Of a stretch of 64,000 bases of DNA, positions 33,001-41,690 are shown piece after piece. Every line of letters starts with the position of its first letter. The first letter of the stretch is position 1. The DNA is from a virus, in IMG/VR virus record IMGVR_UViG_3300032307_000622, positions 52,303 to 116,302 of that record, one strand, 5' to 3'. The notes beneath the pieces are model-generated. The model did not search any database, was not told the origin of the DNA, and saw only the letters and a program-made list of their open reading frames with translations. Position numbers and translations under genes: made by a program.

Positions 33001-34406
33001 ACATTCTTAAGAAGTTTGCTGATGACATTAAGGATGGAAAGGTTAACGCAAAATCAATTAGAGACTATCTTGCATCAGTTAAAAACATTAAGATTGGCCT
33101 GACTATTGAAGACATGGAAAATAAGGTTAACCAAGCTTTCTCAGATATATCTGCTGCCTTTGCTGCAAAGAGAGAGCAGATAAGTATTGATTTTGAAATG
33201 GGCACAAATATCAGTGGTAAGAATAAGATTAATCCATTAACAGGTCTACCATACAACACAACTGCAATTCAAAAATCTATCAAGGAAGCACAGGAATATA
33301 TTGCAGAAAGAGAATTCTCAATAGATAACTATGAGTACCAGCTCATGGGCATTCAAGAAAAAGAAGAAAAGATTAATGAATCCTATGACAAGAGAATTGA
33401 TGCCCTTGACAAGGTTCAAAAGCTTAATGAAAAGAATGCACAAATTGGTAAAGACCAGCTCAACATTGCCAATGCTCTAGCAACAGGAGACATTGCGGCA
33501 GCAGCAGCAGCTGTCCAGGAGGCAAGACAAAACGAAGCATCCAGAGCTATTGATTCTCAAAAGAATGCTCTTGAGGCTGCAAGAGAAGTAGAGCTTTCTA
33601 AAGTTCTTGCTACCAATGGAATGACTCGTGTTCAAATTGAATCTAAGATTAAAACACTTAAGGATGAAATTCTTAAAAAAGAAGAAGAGACTCTTGAGCC
33701 ACAGCAAAGAGCTTTGGACCTAGCTAATGGCTACAAAGACGCAGCAGATAAGTCAGTAACATATCTTGAGAAAAATGAGTCAGAGTGGAAGAAGATAGAG
33801 AATGGAGTTAGGCTTGCTAAGGTAGAGGCTGAGGGGTACAAGAAGGCTATTGAAGATGCTATCGCACTAATACCACAACTACAAGCAGGATTTGCTGCAG
33901 GCGGACTTGGCAATAATGGACAAAATGTAGATCCAAACAAGGCAAGAATTGATGCTCTGAACAAGCAGATTACTGCTAACCGCACAGCAGTAGCAGCAAG
34001 TAAGGGAACCACAGCAAATGACAAGAGGTTGATGGCACAAAACGTTAAGCTAATCAAGGAGTTGCGTGACCTAACTGGAGATCCAACTGCTGGAAAGCCA
34101 ACCAAAAAGAACTGGGGTGGACTTATTAAGAAGTTCTCTATGGGAGGATTTGCGATGGGTAGCGATACAGTTCCAGCAATGCTAACACCAGGTGAGTTTG
34201 TAGTTAGAAAATATGCCGTTAAGGATTTTGGATTGGACAGGTTGAAGTCAATAAATAACGGAACCTTCAATGGCGAATCAGTGTATAATTATGAGTTGAA
34301 CGTGAATATGTCTGGAACAAATCTAAGTGCAGACGATGTTGCAAGAACTGTTATATCTAAGATTAAGCAGATAGATTCACAAAGAATAAGAGGAAATAGT
34401 TTCTAA
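27030..34406 (+). CDS. Tail tape measure protein
   Basis: 2458 residues, the largest gene here. Residues ~220-430 contain the TP901-type tape measure core (EKQAIKFKRVYGELFTS, LAASAAAMGKTG, SVTNAFGVATEDLASKIDFLNAVENQT, KEGGINASEGANALKSGLASL). Hydrophobic segments occur near 550-575 and 1215-1370, followed by long Ala/Glu/Lys helices. VPAMLSPGEAVIP (~675) and VPAMLTPGEFVVR (~2387) are repeated motifs. At roughly 1.5 angstroms per residue the tail would be near 370 nm, long for a siphovirus. Its start is 22 bases after the short chaperone. Confidence 0.9.
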   Translation: MADIETSIGINLDTSNALAAIKNLQREISAFHTALARGSSTAAAASASLQKDLINNLNATGKFSASMTNIKSTTESFTSALEKNKFSMGEYFRYAGGASKTFGQNFTKEFNTIEKVARERVKDLQTQYIQLGRNANGSLEAIKIRPMVLDLKDAGTQMQIAAQKQQIFNQLLQQGSTNLLNFGKNTQWAGRQLMVGFTIPLSVFGNLAAKTFMDLEKQAIKFKRVYGELFTSPEETDSMIKSLQELALEFTKYGVAVESTMDLAASAAAMGKTGTDLLGQVTEANRLAVLGNVEQQQALETTISVTNAFGVATEDLASKIDFLNAVENQTVTSIEDLTIAIPKAGPVVQQLGGNVEDLAFFLTAMKEGGINASEGANALKSGLASLINPTGRAAEMLSGFGINIKGIVEANKGDVKGIVIDFAKALDTLDPLNRAQAIEQLFGKFQFSRLSTLFQNVIAEGTQAERVLALTNATTAELAALSEKELGSVADSTTFRFQKAIEELRVAIAPIGEQFLKAVTPILEFVTKILNSFNSMNEGVRNFVVVGGAILAGLGPVFLMLFGLLANGVANIIKGFSAVRGLFQKTKESTTTLGEQMDYMTREQLEAAAVASSLERAHMQLEQRFTSEKDAVIRLIEVYNKAIQAKARFSTVPGVGPATGIKLASGIVSVPGPKGAGDIVPAMLSPGEAVIPADKAKQYAPLINAMISGNIPGYQFGKKADIAQGFRSTGSFYTNASHMAGLDPESLMASVRAAGQADVEFGDLEIRLVKLVPILDEYGKQIELNGKKQLEAIETIKRVRDLTEEDVKDQTAFVRGQTFGGTTVLESAARNSGAYEASRRALARQGIDGARGASFTLQDVVSMGEGAELALEQAASSGQDMATAFNKNAKRSEQVQAELELLVREAREAREALSSSSSIEKQYAFSRDRAVTGIQQALLRDNQYSSDIERAAEAQRRVATVDQQYARLRQSGLDEVEALTRAQSMLQAKMVSASTAVDGFITIVAGQGSASKFALRPTAAFGKAASRGYSIEGGPEAISAGRGPSAADLMTKRVKEIEALGHSTEIAMQMAFDEIMDAARRGLRISSPSGTFDELAMNVEAGVNQAGPEVREAGQALGTGVAQSVNAVAQKIYKVPGARRATTDQSVYLQAMSDQISGIVARGAQTQNRFISPNVGPATMASDIASRKLLLVAGNAEEASSKLSSFGTKAMNASFAMSSIAAASSIFGNDLGWLSEAIYGITTGLFALTGIVQVLSMLEAKRAAIAAKEGAKNLIDGILNALSGTKIGQSVTMAGGLGALKTGKLSTNLSNLAVIARTLWSNLSWVSQGLLKLAPIVGMSVIAFGAIAQASKDSRARLDFMGKAAFTAGENLKAIAGIIGFDPIRDPSEYGRGIQAPATGTSVSEQIGASDLANSDALNSLIAENGTYFQEFEGLKKASLEQAGQQMTSLMNQLIAISPEGTDISKIREFVIALANKAGKEGITLGIAVNPYADPETFDQNISAVIEDLQGRTTELATDIVERQRELSPSGQPIKSGSSKGRQLQVQFGADARQVFNETASAFEQLRTALGAGTIGLDEFNLRSETLTNNLKNIPSLIASPAMNELIATYGIDGELVSGITNLTNKLALLQALQMGAVVDPAIITALDAADDANATDAEKAAGAQALIDLENAKEAAIEDTIDASKKLAEQNIKTQASVDLSAIETEITQNKEILDLAPKLVKAGMDEADAYEALTDAKWQNIFASAKIKDLEADPDGNVTTNIDAAVEAYNRWKGSIEAVDDANEKATSLKNFDDYVKDLEEDKKIKADLESNSKLAADAQLILNNEMLKSAYVAAVANGTVDEFITTLAKYKNLAPATGGTAEQTPFEQAIEQLKDQRKEIINTSSAFNKLRSAGVEVTKAFRIAKDPILAAALAAEKVGTKKWKELVALINKVNAEAAVAELRNLTNQNIAESETTQQIASIEKYLSKIGYTAEQVERVTSQIGNNPDILKKFADDIKDGKVNAKSIRDYLASVKNIKIGLTIEDMENKVNQAFSDISAAFAAKREQISIDFEMGTNISGKNKINPLTGLPYNTTAIQKSIKEAQEYIAEREFSIDNYEYQLMGIQEKEEKINESYDKRIDALDKVQKLNEKNAQIGKDQLNIANALATGDIAAAAAAVQEARQNEASRAIDSQKNALEAAREVELSKVLATNGMTRVQIESKIKTLKDEILKKEEETLEPQQRALDLANGYKDAADKSVTYLEKNESEWKKIENGVRLAKVEAEGYKKAIEDAIALIPQLQAGFAAGGLGNNGQNVDPNKARIDALNKQITANRTAVAASKGTTANDKRLMAQNVKLIKELRDLTGDPTAGKPTKKNWGGLIKKFSMGGFAMGSDTVPAMLTPGEFVVRKYAVKDFGLDRLKSINNGTFNGESVYNYELNVNMSGTNLSADDVARTVISKIKQIDSQRIRGNSF

Positions 34407-35068
34407 TGGCTACCAATAATTATATGTCTGGAAGAAGAAAGTATGACAGGCCACAAGCCCTGCTATTTTCAGAAAACCCAGGAGTAATTGATGATGGAGC
34501 TCGTGTTCCAATTGGACATGAGTCTGGCACAAATACTGTTTCAGTATCTAACCCAAGGCTGCTAGACCAGTTTATGATTCTTTCTGACGATAATCGTCAA
34601 CCAATAGATGTAAAAATTATTAGAATAGAAAATCGTGAACGTATGGTTAATGGGAGGATGCGTTCACATCATATAGCAGACAAGAGATCCTTCTCTATTT
34701 CTTGGACCATGCTTCCATCTAGGTCATTTTCATCTAAGCCAAATTTTTCAATTAATACTGGAGAAACAGGCCTCAATGTTTCTGGAAGTCCTACGTTAGC
34801 CGATAATAGGTATACGACAGATGGTGGTGCAGGTGGTGTAGAACTAAAAGACTGGTATGACAGACACAAAGGATCTTTTTGGGTTTTTGTAGCATACGAC
34901 AATTATAAAGAGCTTGGTCTGGCTCATCCAAACAACATTCTTGCAACGCTACAAAGATATAATGAAGTTGTAGAAATGTACATAACAGACTTCAATTATT
35001 CAATTCAGAAGCGTGGTGGAACGAACTACGACTTGTGGAATATATCAATGACACTTGAGGAAGTTTAG
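34406..35068 (+). CDS. Distal tail / minor tail protein
   Basis: 220 residues, TAATG-coupled to the tape measure. Beta-rich, with SVSNPRLLDQFMILSDDNRQPIDVKIIRIENRERMVNGRMRSH and a C-terminal MYITDFNYSIQKRGGTNYDLWNISMTLEEV. The latter resembles the strand order of distal tail proteins, where a tube-like domain ends in a 'W-x-x-x-L-x-L-x-E' strand. Position right after the tape measure supports Dit or an equivalent hub protein. Confidence 0.6.
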   Translation: MATNNYMSGRRKYDRPQALLFSENPGVIDDGARVPIGHESGTNTVSVSNPRLLDQFMILSDDNRQPIDVKIIRIENRERMVNGRMRSHHIADKRSFSISWTMLPSRSFSSKPNFSINTGETGLNVSGSPTLADNRYTTDGGAGGVELKDWYDRHKGSFWVFVAYDNYKELGLAHPNNILATLQRYNEVVEMYITDFNYSIQKRGGTNYDLWNISMTLEEV

Positions 35069-35069
35069 T

Positions 35070-38000
35070 ATGTTTCAAGATGTCTTGTTACAAAATCACC
35101 TAGAGACAGCCAGCTCAGTAAAGTCTGAGTCTATTGTTATTGCTGAATGGAACATGAATTCCTTAGAGAATATTCGTACACTTGGCAACTACAGGCATCG
35201 TCCACTAGACCCATCAGGCTCAGTATACAAGACAACAATTAATACGTTTGATCCAAATGATGATGGAAATTTTTACACTAATGCAACCTACTCTGATGTT
35301 AAGGTTGATGGTGGATTTAGAGACAACAACCAGCCAATATTTTTTGAGTCAAGGATTGAAAAAGAGCAATCCCTATATTCCCTAGAAGAATGTTTTGGAA
35401 AATTCAGGCCAAGATCTGGAATCAATAAGCTAAGATATTTTGATAATAAATTCTCACATCACAGCAACATAAATATGGCCCAGAGACCAAGATACTATAT
35501 GGCAGATAAGTATGACTCTTTTAAGTATTGGACATCTTATAGAATTGAAAATAATATAGAAAGAGGAATTGCCAAAAATAGTTTTAATGGTCAATTCTTT
35601 ATTGACGATGCAGCACCATTTGTTGTTTATAAGGAAAGTGTTCCAGCAAATAGATTAACCATAAAAATGCAGACCAATGTTGGAGATATTGATCTAGGAC
35701 CATTTTCAAATTCTTTTGGATCATTTCCAGATCCACTATATGGAAATTCAAACAAGACTACCCCAGTTAAGTGGAAGATTCAAACACTGCAAGACGGTGC
35801 ATGGGTAGATGCAAAAACTTTTGATGCAAGTTCTACACGACTAGATGGCTCTCCAATAGTTGGTTCAGATGGCTATGTAGAACTATATTTTGGAATGATT
35901 GTCCCTAGAGAGTATATGGGTATATTTAAGCATGCAGGCATCTTGTACTCAGATTTAGTTTTGCCAAAAAACCCTTTTGAGGGCGAAGCCTTTTTGGTAA
36001 AAAGCAGTGATGACGATCTAGGGCAATATCACATATGGTTCAACAACTCATATAGAACATTTACTCCAACATATGGATGGATGCTGTATCATGAGTCTGA
36101 TGTAATTTTGAATGGGTTGGTTGAAAACTTGTCCAATCCAGATACCTATATTGATATTGGCTCAGGGAAAAGACGGTACAGGGACATAGAATATATTTCT
36201 GGTATAAGGGTTGTTGTAGACACTATGAATAAAATAGACTCAACCTTTGACTTAATTGAAATGTCACCAAGACTAGTTGGAGACATATCAGATATGGTTC
36301 TGGACTTTAATGTTAGCAAGCATGCATCAGATCTTGGTGTTAGCGGTTTACCAGTTGGACAGCTTTTGGCATCATCTGGAAGCTTGTCAATTTTTGATGA
36401 AGCCCAAGTCTTCAATAGCAATAATCCAGATAGCCTGGTTTCAGCTCATCTAGATAAGAAAATTAAGTTTAAGTTTTATGAAGCGATTTTAGAAGCAGAA
36501 GATATTGCAAATTACTATGTACCAATAAAAACACTATACTCTGACACAATGCCTAAAACCGATAGCAATTCAAAAAGAGTTACTATTCCTCTCAGAGATA
36601 TGTTTTTTTATTTTGAATCACTAACAGCACCACAAATATTTCTCCAAAATGTTTCTGTTAGCTATGCAGTGTCTTTCCTATTGGACAACATAGGATTCTC
36701 TAACTATATGTTTAAGAGGGCACCTGGAGAAACTGAAATGACGATTCCTAGTTTCTTTATTGGAACAGACAAGTCTGTTGCCCAAGTTCTTCAAGATATA
36801 GCAGTTTCTACACAAACTGCAATGTTCTTTGATGAGTACAATAACTTTATTATGATGAGCAAAAACTATATGTTGCCATCAGAATCAGAAAGACCAACTG
36901 ACATCTCTCTATATGGGCAAGACATTCTAGTAGACTCTAATGGAAACGAATACCCATATATAGATCAAGTTAGCTCAGTTGCAATGCTTCCAAAAGACAA
37001 GTTTGGTGGAGCATATACGGTTGGAGTTAACCAGGAAATATATGTATGGTCAGACACCCAGAATTCTCCAGTATCTGCAGGCCTTTATCGTAGAACTAAA
37101 AATCCTGCAAACATTGTAGAAATTTCAGCTGAAAACAATAGCATCTACAATGACGGTAGAATCAATTACACCTCTAGGTCTTTGCAAAAAACTTATGGTT
37201 CTATTAGACAAGCATATCTTTTAGACCAGGACAAAACATGGGTATATAAGCCAGCATTGCTTTGGGAGGTAACTGGCACTGACAGAACTAGGTCAATCAA
37301 TGGAGAAATCTCTAGTCAGTCATCCTATGTTTTAGGAGCAATGCCATTAAATTCTCGTCTTAGTGAAAGGGTTCCCCAAGTAGTCAACCATAGGGTTGTA
37401 GACAATATCATGGACCTTGGTGAAGGTGTTTACTGGATTACCAGATATAACGGATACTTTTATGCTAATGGAGAAATTATACGGTATGACGCTGTTCAAT
37501 TTAATATTCCTAAAACTGTTTCCACATCAACTGGGGTATCTGTTGTAGACAACAATGTTTGGATTACTAGCATTGAGGAGTATGACAGCTATTTCTCTAA
37601 GCTTTCTTTTAATGGAAAAATTTACCCAACAGGTTTGGTAAGAATATACTCACAACCAAAATATGAAACTGTAGATGGGGTTGCTAGGTTAAAGAATGGA
37701 CCAGTTGAGAAACACGGTAGAGGCCAGTTTGGAACCACAATCTCTAGCCATGAAGCAGGGCTTAGCGACTATTGGTCTAACCCATCTAACAGAAAAGCAT
37801 GTGTTATGGACTCATCATACCTATTTTCTGATAAAGACATTCCAGCAACTGCAATTGGACCAGCTGGTATTAGTCCATCAATTGCGTCAAAAACTACTGT
37901 TAATGGGGTAATAAAGAATTTCCTAAGCTCCTCATACATAACTGAATCAGAGCTTAATGGTCTTAGATCTACACAAACTGGAACCGTTCAATCGTCTGCA

Positions 38001-39515
38001 CTAATCTTGAATGGTCCATCATTTACAACTACAGAAAAGCCCCTAGACTCTGTTACATATGTTCACAAAGCACTTGGAGATCACTATAGACACTTTGGCA
38101 CTAGAATGAGAATTGTTGGCAAATCAGAAAACAATCTAGATAAGTTTCAAACTCCTATAGGAAGCACACCATATTATTCTGGAATTGGTGTCAATGACTC
38201 TACTGTAAACATTGCTGGCTCCTCTGGAGGACTGGCAGTGATGGTAAACCCACAAACAAATGTTGGATATTATTTTGAGCTAATTGCTTTATCAGATACG
38301 AAGTTGGAAAATTCTACGAACAACGATATCTACAATATTATTTTTTATAAGGTAAAGCAAAAGAATGGAACCACAGAAGCAATCCCAATAAAATTGTGGG
38401 CAGGCCTAACCCAAATTCTAGTAGATAGTGGAACATTTGTTGGACAGTCTAGAATAATTGGCGAAGAAGCTACAACCGTATACGACCTTGCTGTAGAGTA
38501 TGAAAACATAGGTTCATCAAGAAAGTTCTATCTTTATTTAAATAATAATATTGTTGCCATTGTGGAAGATGATGACCCTTTGCCAATTTATAACAATATG
38601 GCACTCTTTGTACGTGGATCTGCAAGGTGCATGTTTGAAAATCTTTATGCAATAACAAACAACTATAGCAGGGACACCTCCTATATTTTGGATACGCCAG
38701 TAAATTCTGTTTTTGGCGATGACGAAATTAGCGTAAATGAGTCATTTAGAAAGTACTCCATGAGCGGTATGATTCAATCAACATATCTTTCTGGAATAGC
38801 CTCAGCATCTCCGCCAAAGTACAATCTTTACTTTGAGGAATTTGGAACCATCATGAGGGAAGCTGCATATTTTAATGTTCGATATGATAAAGCATATCCA
38901 GCACTATATGCCAAGCTATCTCCAACATTTAATAATTTAAAGGGATACACAACATCTGGATTTGTGGCTGGAGCCTATGGTGCAGAGTTTTTGATCTTTA
39001 ATTCTACAGATACCGCTCTAAGCCTGGACGAATCCAGCGGAAACTATTTAAGAATACAGGGCGTGACATTTACGCAACAGTCTTCAAATGAATTAACTGT
39101 AGATGATTATTTTGCAAAGAAGAGTGACTCCTCTAATCCACAAATATCTGGATCGAACTTAGTCTATTCTCCTTTGGTCGCAGAGCAAGAATTTTTAGAC
39201 ATAAAATATAGTCGTGCAACCCATGGCAGAAAAGAGTTTTCTCTAGATGCAGAATATGTTCAGACTAGAGATGACGCAAACTCTTTGATGGGCTGGCTTG
39301 TTTCAAAAATTATGAAACCTAGAAAGTCTGTAGGGTTAAAAATATTTTCAATGCCAATCTTGCAACTTGGAGATATTGTAAATATTAGGTACATGAATAA
39401 GAAGGGCTTTGACGAAATAGCTTCTGATAACTCTAGGTTTGTGATATATAGCATAGAGTATAATAGAACACCCAATGGACCAGAAATGACCGTATTTTTA
39501 AGTGAGGTAGTCTAA
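35070..39515 (+). CDS. Large baseplate hub / tail-associated protein
   Basis: About 1481 residues from ATG 35070, with GAGGAAG 6 bases upstream; a TTG at 35055 would overlap the previous gene. Beta-rich throughout. The end (LDAEYVQTRDDANSLMGWLVSKIMKPRKSVGLKIFSMPILQLGDIVNIRYM) is like the hub domain of tail-associated Tal-type proteins, where D-A-x-x-L-x-x-W/L is followed by a Q-x-G-D-x-V strand. A LamG-like section lies near 1030-1190. It probably forms the tail tip; no clear peptidase or lysozyme motif seen. Confidence 0.7.
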   Translation: MFQDVLLQNHLETASSVKSESIVIAEWNMNSLENIRTLGNYRHRPLDPSGSVYKTTINTFDPNDDGNFYTNATYSDVKVDGGFRDNNQPIFFESRIEKEQSLYSLEECFGKFRPRSGINKLRYFDNKFSHHSNINMAQRPRYYMADKYDSFKYWTSYRIENNIERGIAKNSFNGQFFIDDAAPFVVYKESVPANRLTIKMQTNVGDIDLGPFSNSFGSFPDPLYGNSNKTTPVKWKIQTLQDGAWVDAKTFDASSTRLDGSPIVGSDGYVELYFGMIVPREYMGIFKHAGILYSDLVLPKNPFEGEAFLVKSSDDDLGQYHIWFNNSYRTFTPTYGWMLYHESDVILNGLVENLSNPDTYIDIGSGKRRYRDIEYISGIRVVVDTMNKIDSTFDLIEMSPRLVGDISDMVLDFNVSKHASDLGVSGLPVGQLLASSGSLSIFDEAQVFNSNNPDSLVSAHLDKKIKFKFYEAILEAEDIANYYVPIKTLYSDTMPKTDSNSKRVTIPLRDMFFYFESLTAPQIFLQNVSVSYAVSFLLDNIGFSNYMFKRAPGETEMTIPSFFIGTDKSVAQVLQDIAVSTQTAMFFDEYNNFIMMSKNYMLPSESERPTDISLYGQDILVDSNGNEYPYIDQVSSVAMLPKDKFGGAYTVGVNQEIYVWSDTQNSPVSAGLYRRTKNPANIVEISAENNSIYNDGRINYTSRSLQKTYGSIRQAYLLDQDKTWVYKPALLWEVTGTDRTRSINGEISSQSSYVLGAMPLNSRLSERVPQVVNHRVVDNIMDLGEGVYWITRYNGYFYANGEIIRYDAVQFNIPKTVSTSTGVSVVDNNVWITSIEEYDSYFSKLSFNGKIYPTGLVRIYSQPKYETVDGVARLKNGPVEKHGRGQFGTTISSHEAGLSDYWSNPSNRKACVMDSSYLFSDKDIPATAIGPAGISPSIASKTTVNGVIKNFLSSSYITESELNGLRSTQTGTVQSSALILNGPSFTTTEKPLDSVTYVHKALGDHYRHFGTRMRIVGKSENNLDKFQTPIGSTPYYSGIGVNDSTVNIAGSSGGLAVMVNPQTNVGYYFELIALSDTKLENSTNNDIYNIIFYKVKQKNGTTEAIPIKLWAGLTQILVDSGTFVGQSRIIGEEATTVYDLAVEYENIGSSRKFYLYLNNNIVAIVEDDDPLPIYNNMALFVRGSARCMFENLYAITNNYSRDTSYILDTPVNSVFGDDEISVNESFRKYSMSGMIQSTYLSGIASASPPKYNLYFEEFGTIMREAAYFNVRYDKAYPALYAKLSPTFNNLKGYTTSGFVAGAYGAEFLIFNSTDTALSLDESSGNYLRIQGVTFTQQSSNELTVDDYFAKKSDSSNPQISGSNLVYSPLVAEQEFLDIKYSRATHGRKEFSLDAEYVQTRDDANSLMGWLVSKIMKPRKSVGLKIFSMPILQLGDIVNIRYMNKKGFDEIASDNSRFVIYSIEYNRTPNGPEMTVFLSEVV

Positions 39516-39516
39516 G

Positions 39517-40014
39517 ATGGTAGATGCAGTTCCAACGCAATATTTCTTGGAGACCAAGGTATCTCCACCAAGGCCTGCTATTAAAATAGCTACACCAGAC
39601 CTAATATTAGAAAATAACGAACAAGTTCAAATTGATGTTATGACAGACCTAATCTTTGAAGATATTGGTGGTCAAGAGATAATTAATATTGCTAGAAACG
39701 ATTCTGTCAATGGGCAAAACATTCGGTATAGCCCAATCAAAAACCTATTGGACATTAACTTTCAATATAACTCTAAAAACATTATATCCCTTGAGAACAC
39801 ATCAGAAACCTTTTTCAATAACTTTCCGATTAAGCTAGATGCCCACATTCCAAATGTTGGTAATGGTCCAAACGGAGAGTATGTTTATATAGATAGTCAA
39901 ACTGGAAATCTAATTATAAATGTTATAAATATGCAGAATAATGAGCAGGTGGAGGTCCAGATTTTGGCTGCAGGACAGATCCTAGATGATACAATATATG
40001 AGGATGAATCATGA
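39517..40014 (+). CDS. Minor tail protein, hypothetical
   Basis: 165 residues, one base after the hub gene and overlapping the next by ATGA. An acidic, Asn-rich beta protein (DLILENNEQVQIDVMTDLIF, NLIINVINMQNNEQVEVQIL). No family recognised. A structural role at the baseplate is inferred from operon position. Confidence 0.6.
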   Translation: MVDAVPTQYFLETKVSPPRPAIKIATPDLILENNEQVQIDVMTDLIFEDIGGQEIINIARNDSVNGQNIRYSPIKNLLDINFQYNSKNIISLENTSETFFNNFPIKLDAHIPNVGNGPNGEYVYIDSQTGNLIINVINMQNNEQVEVQILAAGQILDDTIYEDES

Positions 40015-41168
40015 TAACTAATACTGGCAAAGACATTATTGCAAAATATTTAATTGGACAGGCTCCAGCCTATGCCTCATATATTGCCGTTGGCTGTGGT
40101 GCCAGGCCACTAGCCTCTGACGCAACTCTTGGTGATTACTCTGAAAAAAGAAACTTAGATTTTGAAATGTTTAGAGTACCTATTGTTTCTAGAGGATATG
40201 TTAATGAAAATGATATATCTAAAGTTGTGTTTACAGCTGAACTACCATCAGAAGAAAGATATGAAATAACAGAAGTTGGAGTTTATTCGGCTGGGTCTAA
40301 CCCTGCAGTTGGTGCCAACGGTAGCAAAACCATTTATGCTTTTAACAATGAGGCTTGGGAATATCACACCGTAAGCCCAGCACAAGCAATTGCTATTCCA
40401 ACCATATATGAGCCACTAGACGGAGACTTTAGAGACAACACAATTCATGACGAGGTTGGCTATCCAGCTTACAACAAGCCAGTATTTCAAACAAATGCAG
40501 ACAATCGAATATTTACTGACGAGGATAGAGTTGCTAGGCATGAAAGATGTAGATTCTTAAATAACATGATTGCGATTGCTGGCAATGATTCAACATTAAA
40601 CGTTTCTGGCGGTCACCTGTCTCCAACAGCAGGATCAAACCACATACATTTACTTGGTGCAAACCTAGATTTAAATCAGAATGCACCAAATGATGAATTG
40701 CGTCTTGCGTTTTCAGTAATCAATAAGGTGGTGGATGGTCCAGATCCAGACAAGGTAAAGATTTTACTAGAGTTTGCATCTACAGATGTTCACAATGAGG
40801 CTGGATCGCAATATGCAAGATTTGAGGTAATCTTAGAAAACGGAAATACCCAGGGCAAGCATGATTTTTCAACTAATAGATACGTGGTTGCCAAAAAGCA
40901 AATGCAGGAGTTATATAAGAGCACAGGGTTTACCTGGAGCACTGTTGACGTAGTTAAGATTTATGCGTCTGTAGAAAAGAACGGAACTCCATCAGCAGAC
41001 TACTATGTTTGTCTAGACGCACTAAGGCTTCAAAATCTGTCTTCAGCAAACCCTCTATACGGTTTGACAGGATACTCAGTTATTAGAAATACAGACTCAA
41101 GAGCAATCGTAAAGTCAGCAAACACAACTAACTTTATAGAGTTTAGGTTTGCAATGGGAGTGCAGTAA
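40011..41168 (+). CDS. Baseplate / fibre-attachment protein
   Basis: 385 residues. The N-terminal 100 (MITNTGKDIIAKYLIGQAPAYASYIAVGCGARPL ... YEITEVGVYSA) resembles phage tail-collar or fibre-attachment proteins, which share 'T-x-x-G-x-x-x-I-x-x-x-L' and 'I-x-E-x-G-(V/L)-(Y/F)'. The C-terminal half is a beta-sandwich-like region (NHIHLLGANLDLNQNAPNDELRLAF, ...YYVCLDALRLQNLSS), as in carbohydrate-binding domains. Coupled to both neighbours (ATGA, TAATG). Confidence 0.65.
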   Translation: MITNTGKDIIAKYLIGQAPAYASYIAVGCGARPLASDATLGDYSEKRNLDFEMFRVPIVSRGYVNENDISKVVFTAELPSEERYEITEVGVYSAGSNPAVGANGSKTIYAFNNEAWEYHTVSPAQAIAIPTIYEPLDGDFRDNTIHDEVGYPAYNKPVFQTNADNRIFTDEDRVARHERCRFLNNMIAIAGNDSTLNVSGGHLSPTAGSNHIHLLGANLDLNQNAPNDELRLAFSVINKVVDGPDPDKVKILLEFASTDVHNEAGSQYARFEVILENGNTQGKHDFSTNRYVVAKKQMQELYKSTGFTWSTVDVVKIYASVEKNGTPSADYYVCLDALRLQNLSSANPLYGLTGYSVIRNTDSRAIVKSANTTNFIEFRFAMGVQ

Positions 41169-41671
41169 TGGCAGATCCTGGAATCAAAAACGTAACAATT
41201 TTTAATAATGATCTACCAATTATAAATTCAAAAGTAAAGGGGTATGCTGTCCGATATCGCATCGTGTCTGAGGATAAAAACAGAGTTTCACATTGGTCAC
41301 CAACACACTATATTGATGCAGGCTATGTCTACCTTCCCCAACTGACTCCAGAAGTAACAAAGTCTGGGAACACCATTTCAATAGTTTGGAATAAGGTTCG
41401 GATACAAAAATCTGGCAACCTAATTGGAACAATTAGAGACTATGATATTTGGGTTAAATGGGGCAAGGACGGAGAGGGTGACTGGATTTATGATGGCAAA
41501 TCAAACATAAATAGCATATCTATGATAATTCCGCCAACATACTCAGTAAATGGTGTTGATCAAGAAGAGCGACCAGACGAACTATCTTTAGAGATTTACC
41601 TGGAGAGCGTCCCAGTATCAAGGAGCAACCAGCAGCTTTTGGTCTATTCTCTATCCCAGATTACCGTTTAG
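41168..41671 (+). CDS. Minor tail protein with FN3-like fold
   Basis: 167 residues. VKGYAVRYRIVSEDKNRVSHWSPTHYID and TISIVWNKVRIQKSGNLIGTIRDYDIWVKWG look like two strand blocks of a fibronectin III-type domain (W-S-P turn, Y-D-I-W-V-K-W). TAATG-coupled to the preceding baseplate gene, last gene of that transcript unit. Structural. Confidence 0.6.
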   Translation: MADPGIKNVTIFNNDLPIINSKVKGYAVRYRIVSEDKNRVSHWSPTHYIDAGYVYLPQLTPEVTKSGNTISIVWNKVRIQKSGNLIGTIRDYDIWVKWGKDGEGDWIYDGKSNINSISMIIPPTYSVNGVDQEERPDELSLEIYLESVPVSRSNQQLLVYSLSQITV

Positions 41672-41690
41672 TGATATAATATAAGTTATG
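41672..41690 (+). promoter_or_regulatory. Extended -10 promoter, leaderless start (TGATATAAT-N7-ATG)
   Basis: TGATATAAT at 41672-41680, partly overlapping the previous stop codon, with seven bases to the ATG at 41688. No ribosome-binding site. Confidence 0.6.
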
